From assembly GCA_900618795.1 (NCBI GenBank), contig UYJD01000001.1, forward strand, positions 2,854,967 through 2,918,966: DNA of 64,000 nt, read 5' to 3'. The position numbers and the translations under genes were made by a program. Positions 1 through 11,648 of this stretch are shown here, one piece after another (the first letter of the stretch is position 1; the number at the start of each line of letters is the position of its first letter). The DNA is from Cyanodermella asteris (lineage: Eukaryota; Ascomycota; Lecanoromycetes; Ostropales; Stictidaceae). The notes under the pieces were generated by a model that did no database searches, was not told where the DNA came from, and saw nothing but the letters and a program-made list of their open reading frames with translations.

Positions 1-305
1 GTGGTGTTGGGGGTGGGGACGGAGGAGCCGTTTGCGGCGGGGGCGGGGTGGGCTGAAAAGGAGTCGGTGGTGGTCGTCATGGCGGAGGTTGATGATTGGT
101 TGTCGTTGGTCTGGGTTGAGGTCGAGGTTGGGTCGTTAAAGGGGACGAAGCCGTCGTTGTAATCGTTGGGGTTCTCCGGAGAGCTGGCTTCGGTCTCCTT
201 CAGTGCTGCGGCTTCACGTTTGAGTGAGGCGAGAGTCTCCGGGTCGATGTTTGCTGCTCCTCCGTAGCGAAGTTGGTAGTGTGTTGTGGCGAGCTTGGAT
301 CCCAT
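1..305 (-). CDS. N-terminal fragment of an unrecognised protein (truncated by window edge)
   Basis: An open frame runs on the minus strand from an ATG at 303-305 to the left edge of the window without a stop, giving about 101 residues. It starts MGSKLATTHYQLRYGGAA and then becomes low in complexity, rich in Thr, Ser, Asn, Pro and Ala. Codon choice, with mostly C in third positions, looks coding. The 5' part of the gene lies inside this window and the remainder lies to the left. No domain is visible in the part seen and I do not recognise the family. The start could change if an upstream exon exists. Confidence 0.45.
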   Translation of the reverse strand, partial: MGSKLATTHYQLRYGGAANIDPETLASLKREAAALKETEASSPENPNDYNDGFVPFNDPTSTSTQTNDNQSSTSAMTTTTDSFSAHPAPAANGSSVPTPNT

Positions 306-1100
306 TGAGTGACATCCAAAGCAAGTTATAGGAAGACAAGGTGGAAATCAGGGGCTAGGTACAGAGAAGATTTGAGGAGGCTGTTATACATGTAGCCGGG
401 CGTGCCAGCCTGCCAATCAGAACTCAATGAATGAAGCTCACGATTCAGACACGGCTGACTGGTAGCCGAACGTTTAGGTATCTGCGGGGTAGAACCCCAT
501 CTTGAACGATGACGCTCGCGATCCAAGGCGTAAATATGTCTGTAGATGCAGATTGATAGACATGGGGTTGCGGAGTTGTCGTGGTGAGAACGGGCCTAGA
601 AGCTGAGCTTGGAGAGCTTCCCCGCGAAGTTGATGCTGGATCAGCGTTGGCGCTCGGACAGGTGGAGGCGGGATCAAAGTTAATTGAGCCTCCTCACGCT
701 GCGGGCGTGACTTGGCCAGGATTGATTGTTTCAAGGTGATCGTTCATAGGCTCCTCTTTCTGCTTTGGGCTACACGAGGGTCCACATATGACGAAAGGGG
801 TATGCAGATGATCTGTTTGGAAGCTCAACTATTTGTCATTGTAGGTTGAGCACATATCACAGCAAAGGACAAGCCGATCGAAACTCACAAAACACAATTG
901 CAGGTATGAACGTAGGGTTGGCCAAGAAAAGTTGTGTATATTGTAAGAGGAGCTTGCCTCACTGTGCTATTCCTATACACGCAATCATTTGAAGTAAATC
1001 AATGATTATCGAACCGTCGGCCAGCAACCCGAAGTACAACGCCAACCATGCTGGGGGGATCATCTCATAATATGCAAAAATAAAAAAAGGCCCATTGTCG
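306..1100. other. Intergenic region, no supported gene
   Basis: This is the 5' flank of the truncated edge gene and the 3' flank of the RING gene, both on the minus strand. The open frames inside (for example 326-526 and 474-734) are short, low in complexity and without family resemblance. I see no RNA gene or repeat here. Confidence 0.5.
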
Positions 1101-2520
1101 TTACGTGGTTGTCGAATTGCCAGCTTCAAGCTGACCTGGCGTAGCATTCTCGTTCCGCCTGTTTCTCCTCCAGCTTCTCGGTATCAAAGGTGCCCACTGT
1201 ATGGGCGGTCTCTCGGTTGTGGCAGCTTCGGGATGTGCTGATAGTGTTTGTGGTTGAGATTCGGGCTGAGAGTGCTGATTTTGACCATTCCTTCCAAATA
1301 ACGAAGGAAATGAGTTGTTCTCGGGTTGGGACGGAGGAAACTGCATGAGCCGTCTCTGGGGTGGCAGAGCATCGACACGGCCGGTCAATCTTGGCATGAA
1401 TCTGCTGAGACCGCCAGCAGGTGCCGCAGCAGCCGCAGCTGGTTGTGTGATCTCTCCGTTCTCGAAGGGATTCTGAGTTGTGCCATCGGCAGCCACAGCA
1501 CCATTCGGCTGAGTAGGATCGCCCGGCATCGTCCCGTCCGGCCTTGGCTTCGGGACATAGAAGTCGGCCTTACACAACGGACAGCAAGCACGCCGATTTG
1601 TCAGCCATGGATCCAGACAGGATGCGTGGAACGCATGGCCGCATGTCAAACCGCGAACGTCGTCGTTGTCTTCCAACGTGTCGATACAGATGGCACAGGA
1701 ATCACCCGGTGCTTCAAGCATTTCCGAGGCTCCAGGCACGGCGGGCGGAATTGCCTCATCATCTTCATCCATCGTTCCAGTGTTGGAATTCATGGTTTTG
1801 ACCTCGGCGAGAGCTCCGCTGGTAGACGCAAAAGTAGACGGTTCGGTGGTCGTGGCAGGCTCCTTGGCCGGAACAGGCGCCGGGGTGGATGTTGATGGCT
1901 CGACATGGCCCGGTTCCCGATTCGTTTCGTTGAGTTCAGCCGACTTCTTAGACGAGCCCTCTCCGTCGTTCGTTTCGATTGGAGCAATGACCCCTTCAGC
2001 CTCTTTGATGCTTGCTGCCCTGCTTTGTGACACACCACCCTCCGTAGAAAGGCCTTGCGCGGCGCGCGTCGAAACCCATGTCTTGTATTTGGTGACCGGA
2101 AACCTCTCGTTGACCTCATCCATGGTCATCAGCTTTTTCTCCCTTCGCCGCCTGCGCTGCGGTATTGCAGCCAGATCGATCGGTTCGCCATTCTCGTCGT
2201 GTTGTCTGGCCCGGTTGCGTGCGTTATATCTGAAGCAGTACTTCACACCGACGATGATCCTGTAATGCGTCAATATCAATCAAAGGCGACAGTCTGCGTG
2301 GTGATCAAAACATGTCTGCGGAGCCGGAGCACAGCCTCGCTGACATGGCGGGTCCGGTTACAACGACGTACCATAAGTTTGTGAAAACAACACCGAAGCC
2401 AAGGGCAACGAAGAAGAGCAGTGGTGAGTTCTGAGGGCCTCCACCACCCGACGGCTGACCTGTACTTGTCGAGTCGGGCTGAGTGAAGGTTGGTGATGCT
2501 GAGGACGAAGTTGCAGACAT
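1101..2520 (-). CDS. RING-H2 finger membrane protein, probable E3 ubiquitin ligase
   Basis: Two exons (2520-2372 and 2259-1101) joined across a 112-nt intron with donor GTACGT and acceptor TTACAG give about 435 residues. The short N-terminus is Ser/Thr/Gly rich. A single membrane segment around residues 32-58 spans the splice junction (LLFFVALGFGVVFTNLW joined to IIVGVKYCF). An Arg-rich stretch follows, then a Ser/Thr/Pro-rich linker, and a RING-H2 finger at about 238-279 with the ordered ligands CAIC...CGHAFHASC...CPLC. The C-terminal 150 residues look disordered. Such proteins recruit a ubiquitin-conjugating enzyme through the RING and act at a membrane. Which membrane and which substrate cannot be read from the sequence. 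The first exon starts at the only good ATG before the membrane segment. The RING call is firm; the gene identity is not. Confidence 0.85.
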
Positions 2521-5500
2521 GATGACTTGTGCCGAGGTAACAAGCCGGATGAAGCGGTAGCTATGTACAAGAATGGACTTTATTCAGCGACAGATGTCGA
2601 CGCCATGCGCTCTGAGCTACCGAGACTGCAAGAGATGGAAGCGACGGAATGGTGGCGAAGGTTGTGAGCTGATTCAGGGACGGCTCTCAGCACAAGGCAG
2701 GGTGCGACAGTAGGGAGGGAGCGGGCGGCTAAATCCGAAACAGGTGTCGCCGACGGTCGCAGAAGGGCATTACGGTCGTGAAGTGGAATGTCGAGAGGAG
2801 GAATAGATGGTGGCGAAGGAAGGAGAGAAAGGAGATGACGACGGCGAGGAGGTGCTTGTGGATCCCTGGTGTGGCGGGAAGGGAGGAGGTGAAGCGCAGC
2901 AGAAGGCGGGAAAGAGAGTCGACTTAACGATTTGACCACTGCAGCCCGAAGCATGAAGCGATCGGCAGTCAGCTAGCCGCAACGGGCGCACGACCTCACA
3001 ACGGCCGCCCGCTGTTTGTCCCCGGTAAGACGCCCGCTGGCACCGCTAACGCTCAGCCCCCCGGGCGGCTAAACGTCCCTCTACAGCAGCAAGACGGCCG
3101 CGACCCACGGGGCAGCAAACGAAACAAACCCAATTTCCACGCCGCAGGGAGAAGACGTTCATGCAGCTCTGCATTGTTCCCCCTTTGTTTGACGCTGTCG
3201 ATGTTGACTCGTTATGATACAACTATTCTTCTGATCTACGGTCAATGTCGGCCGTGTCCTTGTTGTGCACGCGAGCAGCTTATGGTTTGCCTCGACACCA
3301 CCTTCGCCTCCACCTTGCTTTACCCCCGTCCTGAAGAATGGACTCCGCGCTACAAGTCACTGGCCGGATAGCCTAAAAGACTGGCGGCTGATCGAGGCTG
3401 ATTTGACCATCTGCTGCAGCGTGCCTGCATTCCGACATGCGAGCTGTCTGCGACATCACAATGCTTCAATAGATTGAACGATCCTCGACATCGATCGTGC
3501 TTCTCAAATCATATACACAAGATATTACACTCATACACAGCCTCCCTTGCTTGTTGTTCACTATCTGTCATCCAATCCTTGCTTTATAGCCCGCCCTAGA
3601 TCCGCCCGTCCCGCCTGACGCGCCTCCCAGCGATCGGTCGGCCCTTATCTCCTCAACCACCACCCGACCATGGCCTATCCGACACTCCATCTCAAATCAA
3701 CCACACAAACGTACGGTATTTCTCCTTGTTCCTATCAACATCCACAACCATCGCGTCTCACCATTTCTACGTGACCAGAAGTCGACAAAGGCATGATCAC
3801 AACATCAAGCGCGTGATCCATGGATGTTTCCCCTCACCAAGAAGGCCCTCGAGCCGAAACTTTATGGCTCACATCGTCCTACCGGCGACCAAGCCTGTCA
3901 GAAGAGATTCTAGATCCACAGCCTCAGGCCACTGCCCCCGGCTTCCAAGCACGCCTCTTCAACGGTCTTGCCAAGGAAAGTCCCCAGCGACACGTTTTCC
4001 CCTCCGCATTCGAGCATTTCTGGACCACGCGTAGATGCACCCACGAAGCGCTAATCGCACAGGTGAAAAGCAGTCCTCATATGTACACCATGCATGCCAC
4101 GATGCAGGAGTACGTACTGTACAATGCCGTGTCGCAAAAATCCTGCAGTGATCTGACAATGTCCTGTAACCCACCCAGAACATATGCATGCATCTTCAAA
4201 GCGCGAATGACACCCGGCGTTCCACCACGCTGATTCGTTCCCCCCAACACCGACCAGACTCTCGCCATTTTACCCTGATAGGGCCTCGCCCGCCTGTTGT
4301 GCAGCACTGCAGCCGCCTCAACGGCCCTGTAAACTTGAATTATTGCGCAAGCCCGAAAAAGGCGAGCGCCAGGGCGTTTGGACAGCCCTCCACAGGCCGC
4401 TGACAGGTCAAGGCTCTTGCGAGTCGGGCGGCATCATGTTCGTCCGAGTATTCGTGGACTTTCCAGGCTCGAAGCCCACACAGCCTTGCGCGGCCTCGAT
4501 GACGGACGTGACAGGCTGGGCGGGATGGCACCGGTCAAGCCTGAGAGACCGTAACTGCCGTAAGGCTTAAGCGTTATTCTTCGAGGACCTAACTCTCGAC
4601 TCTTGAGCAGGCTGTGCAAGCAAGTTCGAGGGTTATCCAGCGGATCGCGCATATCCGTTTGGCACCACCACCCTTGGTGCGGAAATGTGTGCATCGATAT
4701 CAAGATCACCACAATGCGAGCAGGCATCGGGAGAGTCTGGGATCAAAGCATCATCATGAGCACCAAAGCAACGCGGCTCAGCTTCACGGCCACGAGGTCG
4801 CCGAGTGGCAAAAGTACCCCATCTTCCAAATCACAAAATCCATCTATTAGACATTATTATCTTCTCCACGAATCGTCACCATCTCTCAAATCTCTGCAAT
4901 AATTCGTAATCATAAAACACCCTCCCCCCCCCCTCCCCTCTCCCCACACGATCATTCACTTCCAGCACGTCACCTTGACGTATGTACGTCTCTTCCATCG
5001 AGTCCATGCCTTTTTTTTTCTTTTCTCTTCCGCCGAAAACATCGCATCGTTTGCTCCGGGCGCAAGCTTTTTTTCCCCACGCTCATCAAGGCTCGATCTC
5101 TCTCCGGAATCTGGAAAAATGGCAACCCCAGGTCCGCAAAAGACCGGGTCGCAGCGCGTCGCAGGCTCAATTGAGCCGTACATCGCCCGAATCGAGTATA
5201 GTCTACTGCCGTAAGCTGTCGCCCGTGATCGACGGGGTCGGGTGCTGCTTTTGGGGTAACGGTGGGATGATCGTGAGGGGCTTGGGATCAGATCGCATGT
5301 ATGTAGGTTCGGAACTACACTACTGCACTATGTAAATCTGTGATTTTGGACGGTTTGGTCTCGAGAGTAGACTTCGAGTTGAGACTCACGTTGTGACGAT
5401 TTTCGAATCAGGATTGCTGGAGTTCCTGTCGCTGACCTCACGATACTTCGGCATTTGCGTTCCCCAATGTATAATCGAGAGGTTTGGTGCGAATGCACGA

Positions 5501-6528
5501 TGGCGGCCAAGGCGGATGAGCAACTTCGCGGAGTGCATGCAGCTTGCGTAGGCATGCATGCGTGTTCTGGTGCCCGTGCAGGAAGCGTGAGAGACTGTCT
5601 CGGAGAGTCGGTCAGGGGGGCTGCAGAAATGTGTTGTTGCATTGATCTCGAAGGGGTCAAAGTACCGCAGCACCAGCTTTTTTTTGGTGGAACAAAAAAA
5701 AAAAGAAAATAGTTGAGTGGGCGTGAAAGCTCACAAGCTGAAGGTTTTCGATCTTTCCGCGGAGAAAATGATTTCCTTGTGTCGCCCTTTGATGCATTCA
5801 CGTATTCCTTCTGATGAAGCTGTTTCACAAGGACTGTCCTATGATGGGTACGCGCGACTCTCTTGTGTTGGAACTCTGCGACCATGATGATTGGTTTGCA
5901 TGATGAAAAAACTGGGCGTCTGGTCTCAGATTTGGGAGGAAAGAAAAGCTTGAAATTTTGTCAGTCGTGAACCTCCGAATATTATTTCCTGACCGGGTGG
6001 CCTGAACAAGGGTCGTTGAAACTGGTTTTGTGGTTTACTGCCGCCCAATTTCCCGGAACCAGATTCATTTCATGGTCATTGCAAGAGCTTCGTTTTATCG
6101 TGGTGTATTTTGTGCGAGGCTTGGGCTGGATTGCCAACTTGAATCAGGATATAAGTCTTGATCTGATGATTTCCACCACACGGCGCCGACTACCTGAATA
6201 GAAAACAGCGGATCGATGATTGATGAAACTATTGCAAAACAGCACCGTCATGGCTGTAATCAGCTGGTCGATGGGAGTTAAGTGTTTTGCGATATGCACC
6301 TAAATACTTCGACTTTGCAACAGGTGAGGCGCAAGATGTGTCTCACAAAGTGCACTCAGCCCTTCCCCGAGCATCGCCAGCACGCTGTGGAAACGAAAGG
6401 ACCGCTGTGAAGTGGTAAAATCAATAGCTCAGGAGGTTGCAGCCTCCCAGCAGGGTATCTCAAGCAAAATTGCAAAGAGGTATTAAGACAAACCATGCGA
6501 AGTGAAGCTCACTGCCCACATCTGCCCC
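2521..6528. other. 4 kb intergenic region without a firm gene
   Basis: This lies between the 5' end of the RING gene and the 3' end of MSH1. It has pyrimidine-rich leader-like stretches (around 3,560-3,720 and 4,910-5,060, including a C-run near 4,923-4,935 and T-runs near 5,012-5,070). It also holds several open frames of 60-190 codons, the longest on the plus strand being 3820-4233 (137 codons, ATG start). None shows a domain, and I could not build a convincing spliced gene from them. An unrecognised plus-strand gene or a long non-coding transcript starting near 3.6 or 4.9 kb is possible. The purine and pyrimidine runs near 5,680-5,710 look like simple sequence. Confidence 0.4.
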
Positions 6529-9500
6529 TCAGTCGCTTCTTTCTTTCCGTCTCAGCACATCTTTAGCTGCCTCAATCGCTTTGCGGGGCACTCCGGCCAT
6601 TGCAGCAATTCTCAGTGCATGACTCTTCCTGTTCACTCCTTTCCTCACCTTGTGGACAAAGACGAACCCTCTCCCCGGACCGTCCAGCTCATTGATATCT
6701 GTACAATACATTCCGACCTTTCCATCTCCTACCCAGCCTCGATCCTCGATTTCGTCAATAACACCGTGGAAATGCGTTGCGAACAATGATCTGCATCCGA
6801 TTTCATCGACCAGACATGTCAATGATCCGACTGCGACTGCTTCGCCGTCCTCTGGCGTAGTTCCTCGTCCTACTTCATCCATGATGACAAGAGAGCGATT
6901 CGTGGCATGAGTGAGGATATGGGCCGTTTCGAGCATTTCGGTCATGAACGTAGACTGGTCTGAAAAGAGAGCATCGGCGGACCCGATGCGTGCGAAAAGT
7001 ACGTCAACAATTCCTATGCGCGCGTAGGCGGCAGGAATGAACAAACCAGTCTGAGCAAGAAGGGTAAGCAGCGCGTTTTGCCGCAGGAAGGTTGATTTCC
7101 CAGCCATGTTCGGTCCGGTGATTAAATGGAGACATTCACCTCCAGTATGCGACGAAGAGACTGTAGAAGATGTTTCTTGTTGCGTGCTAGGATGCGAGTT
7201 GAGGAAACAATCGTTTGACACAAAAGAGCGGCCTCTCTCCTCCAAACCGAGCGTGACTGTGGGGTGACGGCCTGCTACAATCTCGAGAGCTTTGCTGTTA
7301 TCAACGATTGGTCGTACAGCACTTTGCTCCTGTGCCAGCGTCGCAGACGAGCAAGCGACATCCAGTTCGTCAAGTATGGCCGCGTTGCGACGAAGTTTGA
7401 GAAGATTCCTCACAACCTCATCTCTGAGCTCGCGAAAGACGACTTGCTCTTCGTCTCGGATGTGAGACTTGGTACGGTCGAGCTGCTTACCAAGCTCGCT
7501 CCATGCTGGAATGTAGAAAGAACTTGTCGTTTTCAGACCTCTGACGACCGTCGCCTCTGGAAAAGCATCGATGAAGGTCTGTATACTCTTTGCACCTTTC
7601 CCTTTCAGGTGGCATATGTATCCCATACTCGGCTGCCACTGTAGAGACAGCCCTTTGAGCTTTGATCGGCTCCTCAATTGTTCGCACAGGTTGTCTTTAT
7701 GTTCGGTGAGCTCATCGAGCTTGTCGTGAAGCTTTGTCAGTTCTGGGCTTGCTGTCCTGCGCATGATCCAAGTGTCCTCGTCCTTTTCAGATTGATGCGC
7801 AACTCTGGTCTTTGCTCGAACTACACTTCCCAGTGCCTGGATGTCTTCAAGATCGCCTTGACCCAGGATTTGTTGCGCAGTGCTGATGACATCTGAGGTG
7901 CCTTCTTGTTCCTGCTCATGAGCAGCTATCAAACCATCCTCGTCGATTGCATTAGCTATGCGATTGCACAGGGCGGATGCTTCTTCCAGCGAGAAGCGTT
8001 GTCGGAGCTGAGACAGTGCCGTGCCTTTTTCCCCACCCAAAGCTGTCGTGATCCTTTCCATTGTCTGGATGGTTCTCGACAAGCTGACCAGATCATCCGC
8101 ATCTGCACGTGCAAGAGCAAACTTCTGACTCAGTCGTTGTGCATCGAACGTCTGGGTCAAGAGGGACCTCAAATCCTTCCTGAGGTCCTGCTTCGCGAGC
8201 AGTTCTTCGACAAGGTCTAAGCGATCATTGATCACAGACTGTATCGTCGACGGCCGAATGATCCGATCTCGAAGCAGTCGAGCTCCGCTATTTGTCACAG
8301 TTCGACTGACAGCGTGAAGCAGAGATCCTTTTGCGCGCGAATCTCGAATAGTTTCCAGAATCTCGAGTCCTCTCATAGTGTCTCTGTCAATGATCATGTT
8401 ATCGGTGTCTCGCCGTCTGATGGGAGGCCGCAGTTTCGTTTCCGAGGTCAGCAGCCTGCCCTGAACATAGTTCAACAAGACAGACCCGGCGCCAATCTCG
8501 TCTGTTGTGAAATTACTCCGGGATGCTTTTGGGAGGTCGGAGTCCAGCATCGGCAACCAACTCTCTATGCCGGGGCTTGCGAAATGCTCGGGCTGCCAAG
8601 AGACCAGCATCTGCTCCGGTCCAAGCGCTTCGAAAATGAGATCTTTGAGCACATCGCTCATGCCTTCTGTCAATAAGATCTCCTTCGCGCCCACCCGGGA
8701 GAGGAGCGATGGTAGATCTGGTAAGGTCGTGCTTTGGGTATAAAATTCACCAGTAGACAAGTCGACCCAGGCGAGACCGATGGGCACATTTGACAGACGT
8801 AGTTTATCCGCAGCGAGACTGTCAGCCGAATCCGGAGTCTCCTGAGCCTGGCTGTCCCGCTCAAAGTGACCTTCTCCCAGGGTCTCGCTTTCGTCCTGCG
8901 GGTCGACAATGTCTTCGAAAGCTTCTCTGGTCTCTTGGTCACTCTGGTGCATCTCCCGTGCCATTCTCTTCTTCCTCCTAACGTCCTCCTTGTCCTCTGC
9001 CCATAGACTCAAACACCAATTGTTTGCACCCCCTTCCAACCACCGCTCATCCACCAGCGTACCCCTCGTAACAACCCTCGAGACCCTTCTCACCGATTTG
9101 TTACCTCCATTCCTCACTCTCTCCTCCACACCCACCACATCAAACTCCTCAGCAATAGCCGCATACTTGCCCAAATCCTGCACCAATACCTTCAGATACC
9201 TCTCAAGCTGCATCCACGGAAAGCCCGCCATGGGGACTTTCCCCGCATCTTTCGTACTTTTGGCCGCAACCTTGATTCCGAGCAGCGGTCCGTACGTCTC
9301 GGCTTGTTCGCAGTACAGCTCATAAAACCCGCCGACGCGGGTCAACACGACGCAATTGGAGAATTGCGCCATATGGTCGCGAGCTTGTGCGATGACGGTC
9401 GGGTATGTTGGCGAGACATCTTGAAGGGGAAGCGGGAGTGGGGAATTGGATTTGAGGAGGCCTTGGGGTTGGGGTTTGAGCTTTATGGTGGAGCGGGAGC

Positions 9501-9657
9501 TGGCGGAGCGGATTGTTGTGAATGAGGACGGGTTCCGGGCTGCTCGGGGTAGTGAGAAGGCATGCTTTGAGACGTGTATTGGAGTCTTTAGGGAGGGAGG
9601 TAGGCGCTGCAGCTTCTGCGCGCGACAGATTCTTGTCGCGAGCTGCCCATGGTGCAT
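6529..9657 (-). CDS. MSH1: MSH1, mitochondrial MutS-type DNA mismatch repair ATPase
   Basis: A single exon encodes about 1,042 residues from the ATG at 9657. The open frame extends 40 codons further upstream, but only to a TTG. The N-terminus (MHHGQLATRICRAQKLQR...) is basic and Arg/Ser rich with few acidic residues, as expected for a mitochondrial presequence. MutS domain I, around residues 80-130, keeps the mismatch-contacting FYE motif (GGFYELY). Connector, core and clamp regions follow. The ATPase has Walker A GPNMAGKST at about 848-856, Walker B LVIMDEVGRGT around 922-932, and the ATHFH switch near 960. A helix-turn-helix dimerisation segment lies near the end. Fungal MSH1 binds mismatches in mitochondrial DNA and protects that genome. 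The length fits the family. Another MutS homologue is unlikely given the presequence and the domain I motif. Confidence 0.93.
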   Translation of the reverse strand: MHHGQLATRICRAQKLQRLPPSLKTPIHVSKHAFSLPRAARNPSSFTTIRSASSRSTIKLKPQPQGLLKSNSPLPLPLQDVSPTYPTVIAQARDHMAQFSNCVVLTRVGGFYELYCEQAETYGPLLGIKVAAKSTKDAGKVPMAGFPWMQLERYLKVLVQDLGKYAAIAEEFDVVGVEERVRNGGNKSVRRVSRVVTRGTLVDERWLEGGANNWCLSLWAEDKEDVRRKKRMAREMHQSDQETREAFEDIVDPQDESETLGEGHFERDSQAQETPDSADSLAADKLRLSNVPIGLAWVDLSTGEFYTQSTTLPDLPSLLSRVGAKEILLTEGMSDVLKDLIFEALGPEQMLVSWQPEHFASPGIESWLPMLDSDLPKASRSNFTTDEIGAGSVLLNYVQGRLLTSETKLRPPIRRRDTDNMIIDRDTMRGLEILETIRDSRAKGSLLHAVSRTVTNSGARLLRDRIIRPSTIQSVINDRLDLVEELLAKQDLRKDLRSLLTQTFDAQRLSQKFALARADADDLVSLSRTIQTMERITTALGGEKGTALSQLRQRFSLEEASALCNRIANAIDEDGLIAAHEQEQEGTSDVISTAQQILGQGDLEDIQALGSVVRAKTRVAHQSEKDEDTWIMRRTASPELTKLHDKLDELTEHKDNLCEQLRSRSKLKGLSLQWQPSMGYICHLKGKGAKSIQTFIDAFPEATVVRGLKTTSSFYIPAWSELGKQLDRTKSHIRDEEQVVFRELRDEVVRNLLKLRRNAAILDELDVACSSATLAQEQSAVRPIVDNSKALEIVAGRHPTVTLGLEERGRSFVSNDCFLNSHPSTQQETSSTVSSSHTGGECLHLITGPNMAGKSTFLRQNALLTLLAQTGLFIPAAYARIGIVDVLFARIGSADALFSDQSTFMTEMLETAHILTHATNRSLVIMDEVGRGTTPEDGEAVAVGSLTCLVDEIGCRSLFATHFHGVIDEIEDRGWVGDGKVGMYCTDINELDGPGRGFVFVHKVRKGVNRKSHALRIAAMAGVPRKAIEAAKDVLRRKERSD

Positions 9658-10272
9658 GCCGGCTTTGGTGGTGGTTGTGAGGTGAGGAAGTGAAAGTCGG
9701 CGGAGTGGACGCCGGATGGTTAGATGCGGATCAGGGGCCGGATTGAAGCTTTCTGAGCACAGACTACGGTAGTCCAAGAATCTTCATATTTGAAAAGCTT
9801 TGCATTCAATATTGAGGAGATTGATTGCCTTTTATGAACAATCATGTCACTGGGTATATGCGTCAAGCGGTACTAAGGCAGACACATGCTCTTTCACGGC
9901 TGCATGCTAGGACAAGGATCATTGAACTGGTAATCATTATCCATTTGAACTGTCATCATCCTCCTTTCTATCGTGCGTCTGCCCGACGCCTCCAACGCCT
10001 GCCTGTCTAAACAACATTGAAACAATGATAGCACAGTATGCAAGTCTGGGTGCCCATCACGTCGCCGTGCTTCTTCCGCGCGCCTGACCAAAGCCAACGA
10101 GCCAACTCACACAGGTAATGGTGAGCGCGCTATTCTATAATTCTCGGTCTTTCGTGATGATGCCTGCTGAAAGTAGAGAAAGAAGTTCGCAAGATAAGCG
10201 TGGTATAAGACGTGTCCGGAGACACCCGAAATTCCTCGTCGTGGTCGTTTGTCTCGTCAGTTGACCTCACAT
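9658..10272. other. Intergenic region between MSH1 and the DnaJ gene
   Basis: This holds the 5' flank of MSH1 and the 3' flank of the DnaJ gene, both on the minus strand. Short open frames only; no RNA gene or repeat was seen. Confidence 0.5.
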
Positions 10273-11648
10273 TTACTGTCCCGCGCACTGGACGCGCTCT
10301 GCACCTGGCGGTACATCGTCGTCGTCATCCTCCATGGTGGCCCCTCGCGCACCTTGGTGATCCGGCTCTTCAAGGTAGTGGTCATCCTCGTGTGCACCAG
10401 CAGGTACAGACTCAGAGAGTGGATCAACTTCAAGCGGGCCAGACTCGTCATCGTCCATAGCGTTCGGGTCTGCCTTCGATGTATCGACGGGCGGTAGGCC
10501 AAAGATCTTCTTGAGGCCATTCTTTTGGTCGAGAGTGAGAGGACTAATGCTCTCAGGGAACTCAATATCGAATTGTACGTACAGGTTGCCATAGTCGTGG
10601 TGGCGCTCAGATGGCATACCTTGTCCGCGAATCATCTTCACCATCTCGGGCTGGATTACCTCACCCGGGGTGATGTTGACAACTACCCAGCGAGGAATGC
10701 TGTCCAAATGCTGGATATGGATCTGGCCGCCGGCGAGTGCCGTGTATAGGTGTATCTTGGCCTTGTAAATCAAATCATCTCCTCGCCGGACGAATCGAGA
10801 GTGAGGTTTCTGTTCGATCTCAAAGACAATATCACCGGGCTCCAAACCAGGCATCTGGTCGCCTTCACCTCCGAACACGATCTTCTTGCCGGACGGAGTG
10901 CCCTTGTCGACCGGAACGTGGAGGACCTTGCGCTCGATCCCGGTCTTCTTGCCTCGGCACTTCTTGCAGCGGTCCTTCTCTTTGATCATCTCACCCTCAC
11001 CACCGCAGTCGGGACACACGGTCTGGAAGCGCTGAATCATAGGACCCATTTGGCGCATCATGGTCTTCATACCCTGACCATTGCAGCCAGAGCAAGTTTT
11101 GACAGCACCTTCCTTTCCGCCACGACCGGAGCAGTCTGAGCAAATGACGGACTTCTGGAGAGCCAGCTTGGATGTTTTGCCGTTATAGATGTCTTCGAGG
11201 TTGACCTTGTGGACGTGGTGGATTGTTCGTGCTTTCTTGGGACCTGTATCTCTCCCCATGCCGCCGAACATGCCGCCGAATCCACCTCCACCACCTCCGC
11301 CACCAAAGAATTGAGCGAAGATGTCCTCGGCGGCCATTCCACCTCCGGGTCCGCCGGATTCTGACAACCCTTCTTCACCATATTGGTCGTAAAGTTGACG
11401 CTTTTGCGGATCAGACAATGCCTCGTATGCTTTCGAAATCTCCTTGAACTTTTCTGCGGCTTCTGGGTTGTCTCTGTTCTTGTCAGGATGGTGCTTGAGA
11501 GCGCCCTTTTTGTAGGCGGTTTTCAGTTGACTCTCCGACGCATCTGGGGAGACCTAGCGGGTCGGTTAGTGAGCGGATAAAGTTGAAACGTGAGCAGGTT
11601 TTCGAAACGTACCCCCAGAAGGTCGTAGAACTTGGTCTCCTTGACCAT
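10273..11648 (-). CDS. YDJ1: YDJ1/MAS5-type class A J-protein (Hsp40 co-chaperone)
   Basis: Two exons (11648-11613 and 11553-10273) flank a 59-nt intron with donor GTACGT and acceptor GCTAG, giving about 438 residues. The first exon encodes only [12 protein letters not shown], and the second resumes the J domain at [14 protein letters not shown], with the Hsp70-stimulating HPD motif at 34-36. A Gly-rich linker with GGFGGMFGG repeats follows. Then come the four zinc-binding repeats [24 protein letters not shown] and CKKCRGKK, and the client-binding C-terminal beta domains. An acidic tail ends in CAGQ, a CaaX-like farnesylation signal as in yeast Ydj1. It should deliver unfolded clients to cytosolic Hsp70 and help import into organelles. 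All class A hallmarks are present. Confidence 0.95.

Noticed and set aside
2580-2954. 124-codon minus-strand frame upstream of the RING gene, with a presequence-like start
   Set aside because: Pro/Ser/Arg-rich composition typical of leader sequence; it lies directly before the RING gene start and has no family resemblance.
3820-4233. 137-codon ATG frame considered as a gene, including an ornithine decarboxylase antizyme idea
   Set aside because: No convincing antizyme motif or frameshift site; the loose resemblance of a GWAGWH stretch near 4,520 was too weak.
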